64,000 nt of DNA from Salinicoccus sp. YB14-2 (GCF_001265075.1 NZ_LFKO01000001.1:187527-251526), one strand, 5' to 3'. Shown: positions 52,593-61,567, counted from the stretch's first letter. Program-made: numbers and translations. The notes: generated from the sequence alone by a model not told the origin.

Positions 52593-54287
52593 TTATTCAT
52601 TGAACGTTACATTTTCCAAGCGCACGTCACCGAGTGCATCGAGTTCAACGCCTTCAACTTGTGAAGTATCTACACCGATTGAGAAGTTTGAATGTACGAT
52701 TGGTGCGATTGGCGCTTCTTCAGTAATAATTTCCTGCGCAGTGGAATAAGCATCTGCACGGGCATCTTCATCAGATTCAGTTCTGCCGTTATCCAGTGCC
52801 TCATCCAATTCATCGTTGCCATAGAATGAACGGTTGCCGACTGCACCGAAGTTGTCTGAATGGTGAAGTGCATACAGACCGTAGTCAGCATCTGCTGTTA
52901 CTGTCGTCCAGCCAAGCAGATACATTTCCTGGTCGCCCTGTCCTGTTCTGTCCAAGAACGCACCCCATTCCATACGTTCAACTGATAAATCAATACCCAG
53001 TTCGCCTAAGCTTTCCTGGATGTAAAGTGCCGTATCAACAATCATCTGATCGTCTCTCACCCATAGTTCAGCTTCGAATCCGTCTGGATGATCACTTTCA
53101 GCAAGCAATTCTTTAGCTCTGTCCATATCAAACTGCTGACCTTCCAGGCTGTCATCGTAACCCCAGACATCCGGCGGAATCGGGTGCGTTGCAGAAATAC
53201 CCATTCCTTCATACACACCTTCAACAATTGCATCTCTGTCAATTGCATGCGCAATCGCCTGTCTGACTTTCACATCATCAAAAGGCTCTTTTTGAACGTT
53301 GAATCCTAAATAGTCTGTACGCAGAGATTCCTGCTCGATCAATTCCGTATTTTCACCTTCAGTCACACGGTTGGCGTTGGATGCATCAATATTATGTGCC
53401 ACCTGGATGCCGCCTGTTTCATGTTCAGCAAGCCTTGCACTCACTTCAGGAATTACACGGAATGTGATTGAATCAAAGTTTCTTTCGCCGCCCTGGAAGT
53501 CTTCAAACTTCGTAAGGACTGTATCCTGACCCGGGTTACGCTCTTCAAGCATACCGTGGTCTGTACCATCCGGGTTTGAAGTAATTACGTTTCCGACATG
53601 CTCAGAAATCTGATCCATTACTTCTTCGTACTCATCGCCGCCTTCAGCGCGAAGTTCATAGTACTCATCTGCAGTCATGTCGACTCCAGCTTCATCCAAA
53701 GCATTCTGGTAGTCTTCATCAATTAAAGACTTGCTCATGATACCGCCTGTGTTATGCGCCAGGTGACTCGGCAGCGGAGCGAAAGGATATTCGGTATGAA
53801 TGTTGACTTCGTAATCCCCTACGACTTCAACTTCTGTTATCATTTCGAATAGGAATGCCACTTCAGAAGCCACCGCTTCGTTGCCGACTCTTTCAAGTGT
53901 CGCTTTAACATCTTCCGCTGTGAATTCTTCACCGCTGTGGAATGTCGTGCCTTCTCTCAATTGGAAGTTCCAAACATCATCTTCAACAGCTTCCCACTCT
54001 TCAGCAAGTCCGGGAACAAGTTCCATATCCGGATTCTGTGATACTAAGCTTTCATAAATATTCTGACGGACCTGCGATGATGCAGAATCGTTACTGCCAT
54101 GCGGATCCAGTGAAACAGCATCATCCTGCATCGCAACAATAATGTCACCGGATGCTGATTCTTCAGTTGCAGCGTCATCGTCCCCACCATCTTCTGCAGC
54201 CTGCTCATCGACTGCTGAATCATCAGCACATGCCGCGAGCACTAAAATCAGTACACCCATTAATGAGAGCATTAAATATTTTCTCAT
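52593..54287 (-). CDS. Oligopeptide/dipeptide ABC substrate-binding lipoprotein, orphan
   Basis: This 564-residue family 5 (OppA/DppA/GsiB-like) binding protein has a lipobox VLAAC (Cys about 20), a very acidic linker, SLDPHGSNDSASSQVRQNIYESL, and FNVQKEPFDDVKVRQAIAHAIDRD, the family hallmark. The start is ATG 54287 after GGGGGA; 14 upstream codons are rejected. No permease or ATPase genes adjoin, so it must use a transporter encoded elsewhere. Length and acidity are typical of halotolerant species. The ligand is unknown; peptides, glutathione or nickel complexes are family options. Confidence 0.88.
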   Translation of the reverse strand: MRKYLMLSLMGVLILVLAACADDSAVDEQAAEDGGDDDAATEESASGDIIVAMQDDAVSLDPHGSNDSASSQVRQNIYESLVSQNPDMELVPGLAEEWEAVEDDVWNFQLREGTTFHSGEEFTAEDVKATLERVGNEAVASEVAFLFEMITEVEVVGDYEVNIHTEYPFAPLPSHLAHNTGGIMSKSLIDEDYQNALDEAGVDMTADEYYELRAEGGDEYEEVMDQISEHVGNVITSNPDGTDHGMLEERNPGQDTVLTKFEDFQGGERNFDSITFRVIPEVSARLAEHETGGIQVAHNIDASNANRVTEGENTELIEQESLRTDYLGFNVQKEPFDDVKVRQAIAHAIDRDAIVEGVYEGMGISATHPIPPDVWGYDDSLEGQQFDMDRAKELLAESDHPDGFEAELWVRDDQMIVDTALYIQESLGELGIDLSVERMEWGAFLDRTGQGDQEMYLLGWTTVTADADYGLYALHHSDNFGAVGNRSFYGNDELDEALDNGRTESDEDARADAYSTAQEIITEEAPIAPIVHSNFSIGVDTSQVEGVELDALGDVRLENVTFNE

Positions 54288-54462
54288 CTGTTTTCCCCCT
54301 ATATAATTTATATATACAGAACTTTCCATATTTATAATAGAAAGCCTTTACATATTATATTTAACACTTTACCACAATAAATGGTTATTACCAATATAAT
54401 TTTCTAATTATTCGCGAAAATTTAAATATTGTTTGAATTGGCAATTTTAATGGTCGAAATAA

Positions 54463-54496
54463 AAAGACCGCAGGATTTTATTCCCACGGTTCCAAT
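54463..54496 (-). terminator. Terminator of the MFS gene
   Basis: ACCGTGGGA...TCCTGCGGT pairs imperfectly and is followed by CTTTTTATTT on the minus strand. Confidence 0.6.
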
Positions 54497-54507
54497 AAGG
54501 TTTCATA

Positions 54508-55914
54508 TTATGCTTTACCCGCAACTTCGAACGCATCCGACAATCCCTCTTCCGGAGAAATCGTCTTTGAGACCACCCAGAATGAGAGGATTCCGAAAAC
54601 GAATGCTGTCAGTATCCCCATCGCGCCGGCGATGTGTATGTTGTCCGTCATCAACTGTACTGTCCCGTATATTGCGGTTGAAATCGCGATACCGAATGAG
54701 TTTCCGAGGGAGCTCGCCATCTTGTAAATACCGGAAGCGATACCTACCTGGTCGTTGTTGATATGAACAAGAGACGTATCCATTGAAGGCGTTGCGTACA
54801 TGCCCACTCCGATACCCGCGATCAGGAATCCGATGAAGACGACAACGACATATGCTGCATCTGGCAGAAATGTCATGGCTGCCATGCTCATGCCGAGTGC
54901 CGCGATCAGAATCGACCATAGCATCGGTTTTCTTGCACCCATCTTCTGCAGCATGCGTTCCCCGACCCTGATCATCACAAGCAGTGTAATGATATGACCG
55001 ATTGTGAGCAGTCCCGCTTCAAATGAACTGAACCCTCTCGCGACCTGCACGTAGATGTTCGCGACGACAATCGTTGCGACGATACCGTTCTGCAGGAAAT
55101 TTGAAACCACCGCGCCCGTGTAGGGCTTTATTTTGAAAAGATTAAAGTCGATGAACTGATGTTTCCTTCTCTTCTCAAATTCAAGGAAACCGGCGAGAAC
55201 AAGCAACGTCCCACTCATCAATGCGATCATCAGCGGGCTTGTCCAGCCGAGCTCCTGCCCCTGGGTGACAACAATGTTGACACCGAGCAGCAATATTACG
55301 AATAAAACGAATCCGACATAATCGAATGGGGCTTTCTTATAATCATTTGCCTTACTTTCTTCGATGTCGCGTAAAATCCACATTGAAATCAGAGCAACGA
55401 TGATGGAGATTACGAAAATCCATCTCCAGCCCATGTACGTTGCGATCAGCCCGCCAGCGAGTGTCGCAACACCAGCACCGCCCCATGAACCGAATGACCA
55501 GTAGCTGAGTGCTCTCTGACGGTCCTTTTCATCAAACGCTGTTTTTATCAGAGAGATGGTTGCCGGCATAATGAATGCGGCGGAAATCCCCTGAAGTGCA
55601 CGGCCGAGAATGAGTAATATCGGTCCTTGCGATAGCAATACTAAAAGACTCCCGACTACACTGAGTATCAGCCCGATATAAGTCATTTTCTTACGTCCGG
55701 ATCTATCAGACATTCCACCAGCCACGACTATGAACAAGCCCGAGAATAATGCCGTCAAGCTTGTTGCGATATTTAAAATGCCGAGTGAGATATTCATATC
55801 TTCAATCATGGCAGGAATGATGTTGATCATGGAGTTCGCGAAAAGCCAGAACGTCAGAACAGCAAGTACGATACCTGCTATATAGAGATTATTTTTCTTG
55901 TTAGACGCTTTCAT
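54508..55914 (-). CDS. MFS multidrug transporter, DHA2 (14-TM) type
   Basis: This 468-residue protein has 14 predicted helices. It has motif A GGMSDRSGRKKMTYIG between TM2 and TM3, motif C-like GGLIATYMGWRWIF in TM5-6, and RALQGISAAFIMPAT in TM4, as in QacA/LmrB-like drug:H+ antiporters. The start is ATG 55914, preceded by AAGGATG; 16 upstream codons are doubtful. A LysR-type gene is transcribed divergently from 56053 and is the obvious candidate regulator. The substrate is unknown. Confidence 0.87.
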   Translation of the reverse strand: MKASNKKNNLYIAGIVLAVLTFWLFANSMINIIPAMIEDMNISLGILNIATSLTALFSGLFIVVAGGMSDRSGRKKMTYIGLILSVVGSLLVLLSQGPILLILGRALQGISAAFIMPATISLIKTAFDEKDRQRALSYWSFGSWGGAGVATLAGGLIATYMGWRWIFVISIIVALISMWILRDIEESKANDYKKAPFDYVGFVLFVILLLGVNIVVTQGQELGWTSPLMIALMSGTLLVLAGFLEFEKRRKHQFIDFNLFKIKPYTGAVVSNFLQNGIVATIVVANIYVQVARGFSSFEAGLLTIGHIITLLVMIRVGERMLQKMGARKPMLWSILIAALGMSMAAMTFLPDAAYVVVVFIGFLIAGIGVGMYATPSMDTSLVHINNDQVGIASGIYKMASSLGNSFGIAISTAIYGTVQLMTDNIHIAGAMGILTAFVFGILSFWVVSKTISPEEGLSDAFEVAGKA

Positions 55915-55954
55915 AATTTTCATCCTTATATATTTGATATATCTTTGTGATATT

Positions 55955-56040
55955 ATTAACATATATTAATGATACATGTTATAATTTTATTTGAATAGTA
56001 TATAAAAACTATATAAGTATAGGTTTCATTTATATATGGG
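55955..56040. promoter_or_regulatory. Divergent promoter region with AT dyads
   Basis: The 138-base gap between the MFS and LysR starts contains short dyads such as TATATA-aaaac-TATATA and repeated GATAT/ATATC elements, suited to LysR (T-N11-A) binding. Individual -35/-10 boxes cannot be assigned with confidence. Confidence 0.35.
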
Positions 56041-56052
56041 GGATCGAAAATT

Positions 56053-56913
56053 ATGGATATCAAACAATTGCGCTACTTTGACGCCATCGTAAAGCACGGG
56101 AAAATCAGCTGGGCCGCAAATGCGCTGTTCATTTCCCAGCCTTCTTTAAGTATGTCTTTAAGCAAGCTGGAAGAGGAACTCGGATTTCGGCTGCTCGAAC
56201 GGAATGATGGCATGTTCAAGCTGACCGACTCAGGTGGGGAATTTTATCATCATGTCAAACTGGTGCTGTCCATCTACGGCAACATGGAAGATGAAGTGAG
56301 GTATATCAGAAAGAAAGGGAGCGGAAAGCTGAAAGTCGGCATTACGGAAACGTTCAGAATGGTGACGCCCGAGCTGTTCGAAATTTATCTCGACATCTAT
56401 AATGACCTTGACATCCAGTTGACCGAAGGCACGACGACACACATCATCAATCAGGTCAGGACGCATCAGCTCCACTTCGGTCTGACGACACTGAACTACA
56501 AGGAAGATGGTATGGAGTCGAACTTTTTGGGACAGAATGTTTACTCGGTGCTCGTGCATACAGATTTCCCGCTTGAGATTGCAAAACTCGAAGAATTGTC
56601 CGCATATACACTGATTTTCATTGAAAATTCCAGCGTACTGAATAAATTTCTACAGGAAAACAACTTGAAGTTCAGAAACATCATCCGGGTGGATACGATC
56701 GGTACCGCAGTCCGACTCGTTAAAAAAGATTTAGGCTTCGCGGTCATTCCAGAGTTTTACGCGAAGAACTATACTGACGACGATGTGAAAAGCATCAACT
56801 TGCAGCACGATCTTAAAAGCCCTGACCTCTACTTGTCATTTATGAAGGACAGACACTTTTCACCGGTGATCGAGGATTGTATTAAGATGACGAGAGAATA
56901 CTTGCTGGTTTGA
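56053..56913 (+). CDS. LysR-family transcriptional regulator
   Basis: The 286 residues begin with the winged helix (1-60, QLRYFDAIVKHGKISWAANA and SQPSLSMSLSKLEEELGF). A linker helix and a type 2 periplasmic-binding-like effector domain (about 90-286) follow. GGGGGA precedes the ATG. It is transcribed away from the MFS transporter gene and most likely controls it in response to a substrate of the pump. No other target is indicated. Confidence 0.88.
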   Translation: MDIKQLRYFDAIVKHGKISWAANALFISQPSLSMSLSKLEEELGFRLLERNDGMFKLTDSGGEFYHHVKLVLSIYGNMEDEVRYIRKKGSGKLKVGITETFRMVTPELFEIYLDIYNDLDIQLTEGTTTHIINQVRTHQLHFGLTTLNYKEDGMESNFLGQNVYSVLVHTDFPLEIAKLEELSAYTLIFIENSSVLNKFLQENNLKFRNIIRVDTIGTAVRLVKKDLGFAVIPEFYAKNYTDDDVKSINLQHDLKSPDLYLSFMKDRHFSPVIEDCIKMTREYLLV

Positions 56914-56988
56914 TGAGAGGAAAAGGAGACAGAAATGCTCTGAATCACGATTTTGTCCGGATTTTAATCAGTATTCCGGACGGATTTG

Positions 56989-57013
56989 AAAAAATCGGAT
57001 TTCAACCCGATTT
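56989..57013 (-). terminator. Terminator of the YwaF-like gene
   Basis: AATCGG and CCGATT surround GTTGAAAT and are followed by TTTTC on the minus strand. It lies in a stretch (56914-57101) with several TCCGGA/GGACAGA repeats and no gene. Confidence 0.5.
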
Positions 57014-57101
57014 CAGGACAGATCACCGTGATTGCACTTTTCTGTCCGTTATTTTGCAGTAAAACCGGATAGAACCTCCATCAAGTTAAATTCTGTCCTT
57101 T

Positions 57102-57812
57102 TTAACTGGTGCGTTTACAATTCCGGTGGCTGCAGCACCGGCTGCACTTTTTTGTACATCCACTCATCCACTCGCCCGCCAAAAACAGCACATAGCTGAA
57201 CAACAGGGACAGCGGTATGTAAAAGACATCCTCCAAACCTGCAAAAATCGGCTTATGTTTCAAATAAAAATAATTGCCGCCCGTGAGGAGATTGACGAAA
57301 TATGCAACAGCAACATACAGCACAAACCATGGGAAGACTTTCAGACTGTCCGTGGTTTTTATTTTCATATTATAGGCGATGATGCCGTAAAAAGGCAGCA
57401 ATAGTGTGATGACGTGGTTGATGAAGAAGCTCCAGCCGATCGGGTGTGTGATGCCGTAGACACGGCTCGGATACAGGAAGCTGAGTCATGCGAACAGGCC
57501 GAACAGTGCGAGCACGCGGAACACTTTGTCGTTTTTCGTGATCAGGAAAATGATGCCAAGTATCGTGTTGACGCGGCTGATCTGAAGCGGCAGCGACTCT
57601 CCGGGGTCGAAGTCCAGGATGAAGTAGTATGAACTGTAGAGCAGAATCTGCTGGAAGATGCTGACGATCAGTATCACCACAGTGATTTTCTGTCTGTGTT
57701 CTCCGACGGCATCTCTTTTCATGAAAAGTGCGGCACCGATGATGACCAGTCCGACGATGAAAATGATATGGTCAAAATTGAATAATGTGATGTAGTCGCC
57801 GTACGCGGTCAT
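57102..57812 (-). pseudogene. YwaF/TIGR02206-like membrane protein with in-frame TGA
   Basis: This reads as a 236-codon membrane protein of about seven helices of the YwaF (TIGR02206) group. It has FNFDHIIFIVGLV at the start, LPLQISRVNTILGIIFL in the middle and GGNYFYLKHKP further on. An in-frame TGA at 57486-57488 after GLFA interrupts it; sensible family sequence (LSFLYPSRVYGITHPIGW) continues in the same frame. Trp (TGG) is the likely original codon. The C-terminal tail is Cys-rich (GCTKKCSRCC). AAGGGG precedes the ATG. Confidence 0.75.
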
Positions 57813-57872
57813 GGCTCTGCACCCCTTCCTTCTCTGATGTAATTATAATCGTTTATTCATATTATAAAGCAA

Positions 57873-57909
57873 AATATCACCGGGATATGTATTCCGGTGA
57901 TATTTTTTA
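57873..57909. terminator. Bidirectional terminator
   Basis: AATATCACCGG...CCGGTGATATT is followed by TTTT. It lies at the 3' end of the lipoprotein gene and upstream of the YwaF-like gene. Confidence 0.85.
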
Positions 57910-58293
57910 TTTGATCAATGCTTCAACATGCGTCTCAGTGCCGTTGATGTAATACCTGAGCGTTTCCACATCGTTTCCGATATTCAGTTCATAGATGTGG
58001 AGTATTTCATCTTTACTTTCCTCAGGTTTCTCCATTTTAATATCCAGAAATCCGTCGTCTGTCTCTTCCGCGGTCAGTTCTGTCGCACCGGGTGCATAAA
58101 ATACGACATAGTGGCTGTTGCCGTCTTCCGCTTCGACATGCATGATATTATTAACCTTTTCACTCTCGACATACTCCTTAAGCTCGCTGTCGAGCGCGTT
58201 CACATCGGTCTCTTCCACACCGGACTGTCCCACTGCGGTACAGCCGGTCAGTTCAATCGATAACAGTATGAAAAGCATGAAATACTTCATCAT
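57907..58293 (-). CDS. Small secreted lipoprotein, unrecognised
   Basis: This 128-residue protein has a lipoprotein signal peptide: a hydrophobic stretch from about residue 4, then lipobox ELTGC with Cys 18. The mature domain is acidic, with predicted beta strands (HYVVFYAP, EILHIYELNIGNDVETLRYYINGTET). I do not recognise the family. GGGGGGA precedes two ATGs (58293 and 58290). It is monocistronic and divergent from the cytosine deaminase-like gene. Confidence 0.75.
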   Translation of the reverse strand: MMKYFMLFILLSIELTGCTAVGQSGVEETDVNALDSELKEYVESEKVNNIMHVEAEDGNSHYVVFYAPGATELTAEETDDGFLDIKMEKPEESKDEILHIYELNIGNDVETLRYYINGTETHVEALIK

Positions 58294-58382
58294 CTCGTCC
58301 CCCCCTTATTATTATCCATTATAACTGAACACATCTGCATATAATACTATGTTTGATTCACATCAATATATTTCGCTTCTGA

Positions 58383-58427
58383 TATAATAGGCATGTAAAT
58401 CATTTACTATTCAAAGGAGTAAATGAT
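58383..58427 (+). promoter_or_regulatory. Extended -10 promoter and 5'UTR hairpin carrying the ribosome site
   Basis: TGATATAAT at 58380-58388 is an extended -10. Transcription would start near 58395. The arms ATCATTTACT (58399-58408) and AGTAAATGAT (58418-58427) pair perfectly over ten bases, with the nine-base loop holding AAAGG. The right arm ends directly at the ATG. Almost the whole 5'UTR is therefore one hairpin; as DNA it is equally a possible operator. Confidence 0.65.
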
Positions 58428-59687
58428 ATGAAGAAATTTGTTAACGCAAATATATACGGCGATACGGAATCCACTGAGATTCTGGTAGAAGACGGCCGTT
58501 TCAAGGCCATCGGCACCGACCTCGGTGAAGCAGACGAAATCATTGATCTGAAAGGCAGACTGGTGCTGCCGCCATATGTCGATCCGCATCTGCATCTCGA
58601 TTATATCTTCTCCGGTCTCGGCCCGGGGAATGCCAACATCTCCGGGACTTTATTCGAAGGCATCCAGCGCTGGAGTGACAATAAAAAAGAGCTGACTGAA
58701 GAAAAAGTCCGCGAACGTGCGCTGGAAGGCATCCGCAAGGAAGTCAGTCACGGCGTCCAGTATATACGTACGCATGTGGATGTTACGGACCCGGACTTGA
58801 CCGGAATGAAAGCTCTGATCAAACTGCGTGAAGAGCTGAAAGATATTGTGACGCTGCAGCTCGTTGCATTTCCGCAGGAAGGTTTCTTCCGTTACAAAGG
58901 CGGCGAAGCGCTTGTCCGCGAAGCACTTGAAATGGGCGCTGACGTTGTCGGCGGTATCCCGCATTTCGAGATTTCATATGAACACGGCGTCGAATCATTG
59001 CGCCGTATTGTTGACATGGCACTCGAGTTCGACGTGATGATCGACATCCACTGTGATGAAAACGATGACCCGAACAGCCGGTTTTTGGAAGTGCTGAATG
59101 CACTTGTCATTGAAAAAGACTACGGCTATAAGACGACCGCTTCACATACGTGCAGCTTCGGTGCAGTCGAAAATTCTTATGCCAATAAAATGATGGGCCT
59201 CTTCAAAGAGTCGAAAATCAATTTCATTTCATGTCCGACTGAAAATGCACACCTTCAGGGACGCATGGACAACTATCCCAAACGTCGCGGTCTGACGCGT
59301 GTGAAAGAACTGCTTGAGAACGGGAATACAGTCGCATTTGCCCAAGATTCCATCGCGGATTACTGGTACCCGCTCGGTAGCGGCAATATGATGAATATTC
59401 TGGATAACGGCATCCACCTCGCCCACTACACGCATATTGATGAGATCAATAAGGCGCTTGATCTGATTACAGTGAACGGTGCCGGAGTCATGAAAATCGA
59501 TGAGGACTACGGCGGATACGGTGTCAAAGCAGGCCGGCCTGCGAACTTTATTGTACTGGATGCAGCAGATCCTTACGAAGCGGTAAGAGAACGTGCAGAA
59601 GTTCTGTCCTCAGTACGTGACGGTGAATACTTGTTCAAGCGCGAAGTCCGAAAAAATGAAATCGAGCATGAATTTTTGAAAAGATAG
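58428..59687 (+). CDS. Cytosine deaminase-family amidohydrolase (CodA-like)
   Basis: The 419 residues align well with E. coli CodA. Metal ligands are H54 and H56 (DPHLHLD), H208 in HCDE, and D307; catalytic E211 and H240 (ASHTCS) are present, as is W313. The position equivalent to CodA D314, which contacts the pyrimidine, is Ser308 (AQDSI in place of GHDDV). The substrate may therefore differ from cytosine, for example a related pyrimidine, triazine or creatinine-like ring. No cytosine permease is adjacent. A perfect hairpin encloses the ribosome site. Confidence 0.82.
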   Translation: MKKFVNANIYGDTESTEILVEDGRFKAIGTDLGEADEIIDLKGRLVLPPYVDPHLHLDYIFSGLGPGNANISGTLFEGIQRWSDNKKELTEEKVRERALEGIRKEVSHGVQYIRTHVDVTDPDLTGMKALIKLREELKDIVTLQLVAFPQEGFFRYKGGEALVREALEMGADVVGGIPHFEISYEHGVESLRRIVDMALEFDVMIDIHCDENDDPNSRFLEVLNALVIEKDYGYKTTASHTCSFGAVENSYANKMMGLFKESKINFISCPTENAHLQGRMDNYPKRRGLTRVKELLENGNTVAFAQDSIADYWYPLGSGNMMNILDNGIHLAHYTHIDEINKALDLITVNGAGVMKIDEDYGGYGVKAGRPANFIVLDAADPYEAVRERAEVLSSVRDGEYLFKREVRKNEIEHEFLKR

Positions 59688-59751
59688 ACGGGTTTAGAGC
59701 TCCAACAGATGCTCGTCACGCAAACGAACAGGTGTTAACTCTATATGTAAG

Positions 59752-59783
59752 CAAAAAGCACCTCAAATTGAGGTGCTTTTTTC
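59752..59783. terminator. Bidirectional terminator
   Basis: AAAAAGCACCTCAA and TTGAGGTGCTTTTTT form a stem of about 13 bp between the convergent deaminase and SDR genes. Confidence 0.92.
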
Positions 59784-59790
59784 ATCCCAT

Positions 59791-60684
59791 TTAAAGGTCT
59801 GTCGGCATGCCGCCTGTAATTCCGTAAATCTGTCCGGTAATATAACTGCCTTCGTCCGAACCAAGGAGTACATAAACCGGTGCAAGTTCTACAGGCTGTC
59901 CGGCACGTCCAAGTGGACTGCTCTGTCCGAATTCGGGTATTTTACCTTCCGGCTGTCCGTTATCCAGCTGAAGCGGTGTCCAGATTGGACCTGGCGCGAC
60001 GCCGTTCACGCGGACGCCTTTATCGGCAAAATATTTGGACAATGACACTGTCAGATTGCCGACTGCGCCATTCGTCGCTGCATAGTCCATCATTGCAGGA
60101 CTCGGCTCGAATGTGTTGACTGAAGCCGTCGTTACAATTGCACTGCCCGGTTCCAGATGTTTCTCGGCAGCTTTGACCGTTTCGAACATACTGATGACAT
60201 TCACTTTGAACGTATCTTCAACCTGTTTCACAGAAATATCCTGCAGTTTGTTCTGTGCAATCTGCTGCGCTGCATTCAATACGAGTAAATCCAATGCACC
60301 GAATGCCTCGACTGTCCTATCAACAATTTCTGTTGCTGCATTATCTTCACGTAGATCATACGGGAGAAGCACAGCTTTTCTGCCTTCCTTTTCAATGAGT
60401 TCTTTCACTTCATTAGCGTCTTCCTCTTCGCCAGGCAGGAAATGAATGGCCACATTCGCGCCTTCACGTGCATAGGCAATCGCCACTGCACGGCCGATGC
60501 CTGAATCGCCGCCTGTAATCAAGGCGTTGCGTCCTTCCAACCGGTTGTGACCTTTATAGGACTCTTCCCCACAATCCGGTTTCGGATCCATCTTGCTTTG
60601 AAGCGCAGGCGTACCCTGTTCTTGATCCGGGAATTTGCCCGTGTGATACATCTCGCGTGGATTGTTCAAGTTTGAGTGACCCAT
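59791..60684 (-). CDS. SigB-controlled SDR oxidoreductase (GSP39/YhdF-like), catalytic Lys replaced
   Basis: The 297 residues belong to the extended-N-terminus SDR group of Bacillus general stress proteins (YdaD/GSP39, YhdF, YhxC). They have a disordered lead with MDPKPDCGEESYKGHNRLEGRNA, cofactor motif TGGDSGIGRAV, NAA in LVLNAAQQ, catalytic Ser in TTASVNTF, and PGPIWTPL. The active-site YxxxK reads YAATN: Lys is replaced by Asn (codon AAT). The enzyme may be catalytically impaired, or the base may be misread. A perfect SigB promoter lies at 60754-60779. GGAGATG precedes the ATG. Confidence 0.87.
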   Translation of the reverse strand: MGHSNLNNPREMYHTGKFPDQEQGTPALQSKMDPKPDCGEESYKGHNRLEGRNALITGGDSGIGRAVAIAYAREGANVAIHFLPGEEEDANEVKELIEKEGRKAVLLPYDLREDNAATEIVDRTVEAFGALDLLVLNAAQQIAQNKLQDISVKQVEDTFKVNVISMFETVKAAEKHLEPGSAIVTTASVNTFEPSPAMMDYAATNGAVGNLTVSLSKYFADKGVRVNGVAPGPIWTPLQLDNGQPEGKIPEFGQSSPLGRAGQPVELAPVYVLLGSDEGSYITGQIYGITGGMPTDL

Positions 60685-60753
60685 TTTATATTCATCTCCT
60701 GATTTATATTATTCGGTAATTTTAATATTTAAATAGCCTTACAGTTATAATAA

Positions 60754-60779
60754 ATACCCTCTGCTGCAGTAAATTAAAC
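60754..60779 (-). promoter_or_regulatory. Perfect SigB promoter of the SDR gene
   Basis: On the minus strand GTTTAA is followed after 14 bases by GGGTAT, exactly the SigB consensus. It lies about 70 bases upstream of the start codon. Confidence 0.88.
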
Positions 60780-60881
60780 TCGTTTCGCATATATTTCATG
60801 GCGTTATACTGATAAGTTGAACTTCCGGTTTCATGTCTTTAACATACTATATGAAGATAAATAACGATAAGGAGCGGTATA

Positions 60882-61556
60882 ATGAATGTTCTAGTCATTG
60901 GCGCAAATGGACAGATTGGACAGATAGTCGTAGATAAGTTGAAAAATCACGATGCACATGATGTCGTCGCAGGCGTCCGTAAGGAAGATCAGAAAAAAGC
61001 CTTTGAAAATAAAGATATCAAATCCACTTTCATAGACTTGGAAGGTTCCATTGAAGATATGGAAAAAGCGATGGAAAATGTTGAAGCTGTAGTATTTTCA
61101 GCAGGTTCCGGCGGGGATACAGGTGCAGACAAAACCATGATGATTGATTTCGACGGTGCTGTGAAATCGATTGAAGCTGCCAAAAATGCTGGCATCAAAC
61201 GCTACATCATAGTCAGCGCGGTGAATGCAGACAATCGTGAATATTGGTCATACAATAATGAAGAGATTTCAATCGGTGGATATTACTTCGCAGCCAAGCA
61301 CTATGCTGATGTGTGGCTGAAAAATTCAGGTCTCGATTATACAATCATCCGCCCAACCCTGCTCTTAAATGAACAAGGCACAGGAAAAGCCGAATTAGCT
61401 GAAAATGTGAAACAGGAAGGGAAGAAACTAGAAATCGCACGAGAGGATGTTGCAAATATCATCGTTGCCTCTCTAGACCACGACAATACAATCGGTAAAT
61501 CATTTGATGCGACCGGCGGGGAAGACGACATCGACGAGGCAGTTAAAAAATTATAA
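60882..61556 (+). CDS. NAD(P)-binding atypical SDR (YhfK/NmrA-like)
   Basis: The 224 residues begin with the Rossmann motif VIGANGQIGQIVV (4-16), then VFSAGSGGDTGADKTMMIDFDGAVK, IIVSAVNADN, and YFAAKHYADVWLKNSGLDYTIIRPTLL, in which Tyr and Lys occupy the SDR-a active positions. This resembles Bacillus YhfK. AAGGAG precedes the ATG. TTGAAC and TAACAT with 17-base spacing upstream form a possible SigA promoter. Likely an NAD(P)H-dependent reductase or sensor; substrate unknown. Confidence 0.8.
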   Translation: MNVLVIGANGQIGQIVVDKLKNHDAHDVVAGVRKEDQKKAFENKDIKSTFIDLEGSIEDMEKAMENVEAVVFSAGSGGDTGADKTMMIDFDGAVKSIEAAKNAGIKRYIIVSAVNADNREYWSYNNEEISIGGYYFAAKHYADVWLKNSGLDYTIIRPTLLLNEQGTGKAELAENVKQEGKKLEIAREDVANIIVASLDHDNTIGKSFDATGGEDDIDEAVKKL

Positions 61557-61567
61557 TTTCGAAATGT

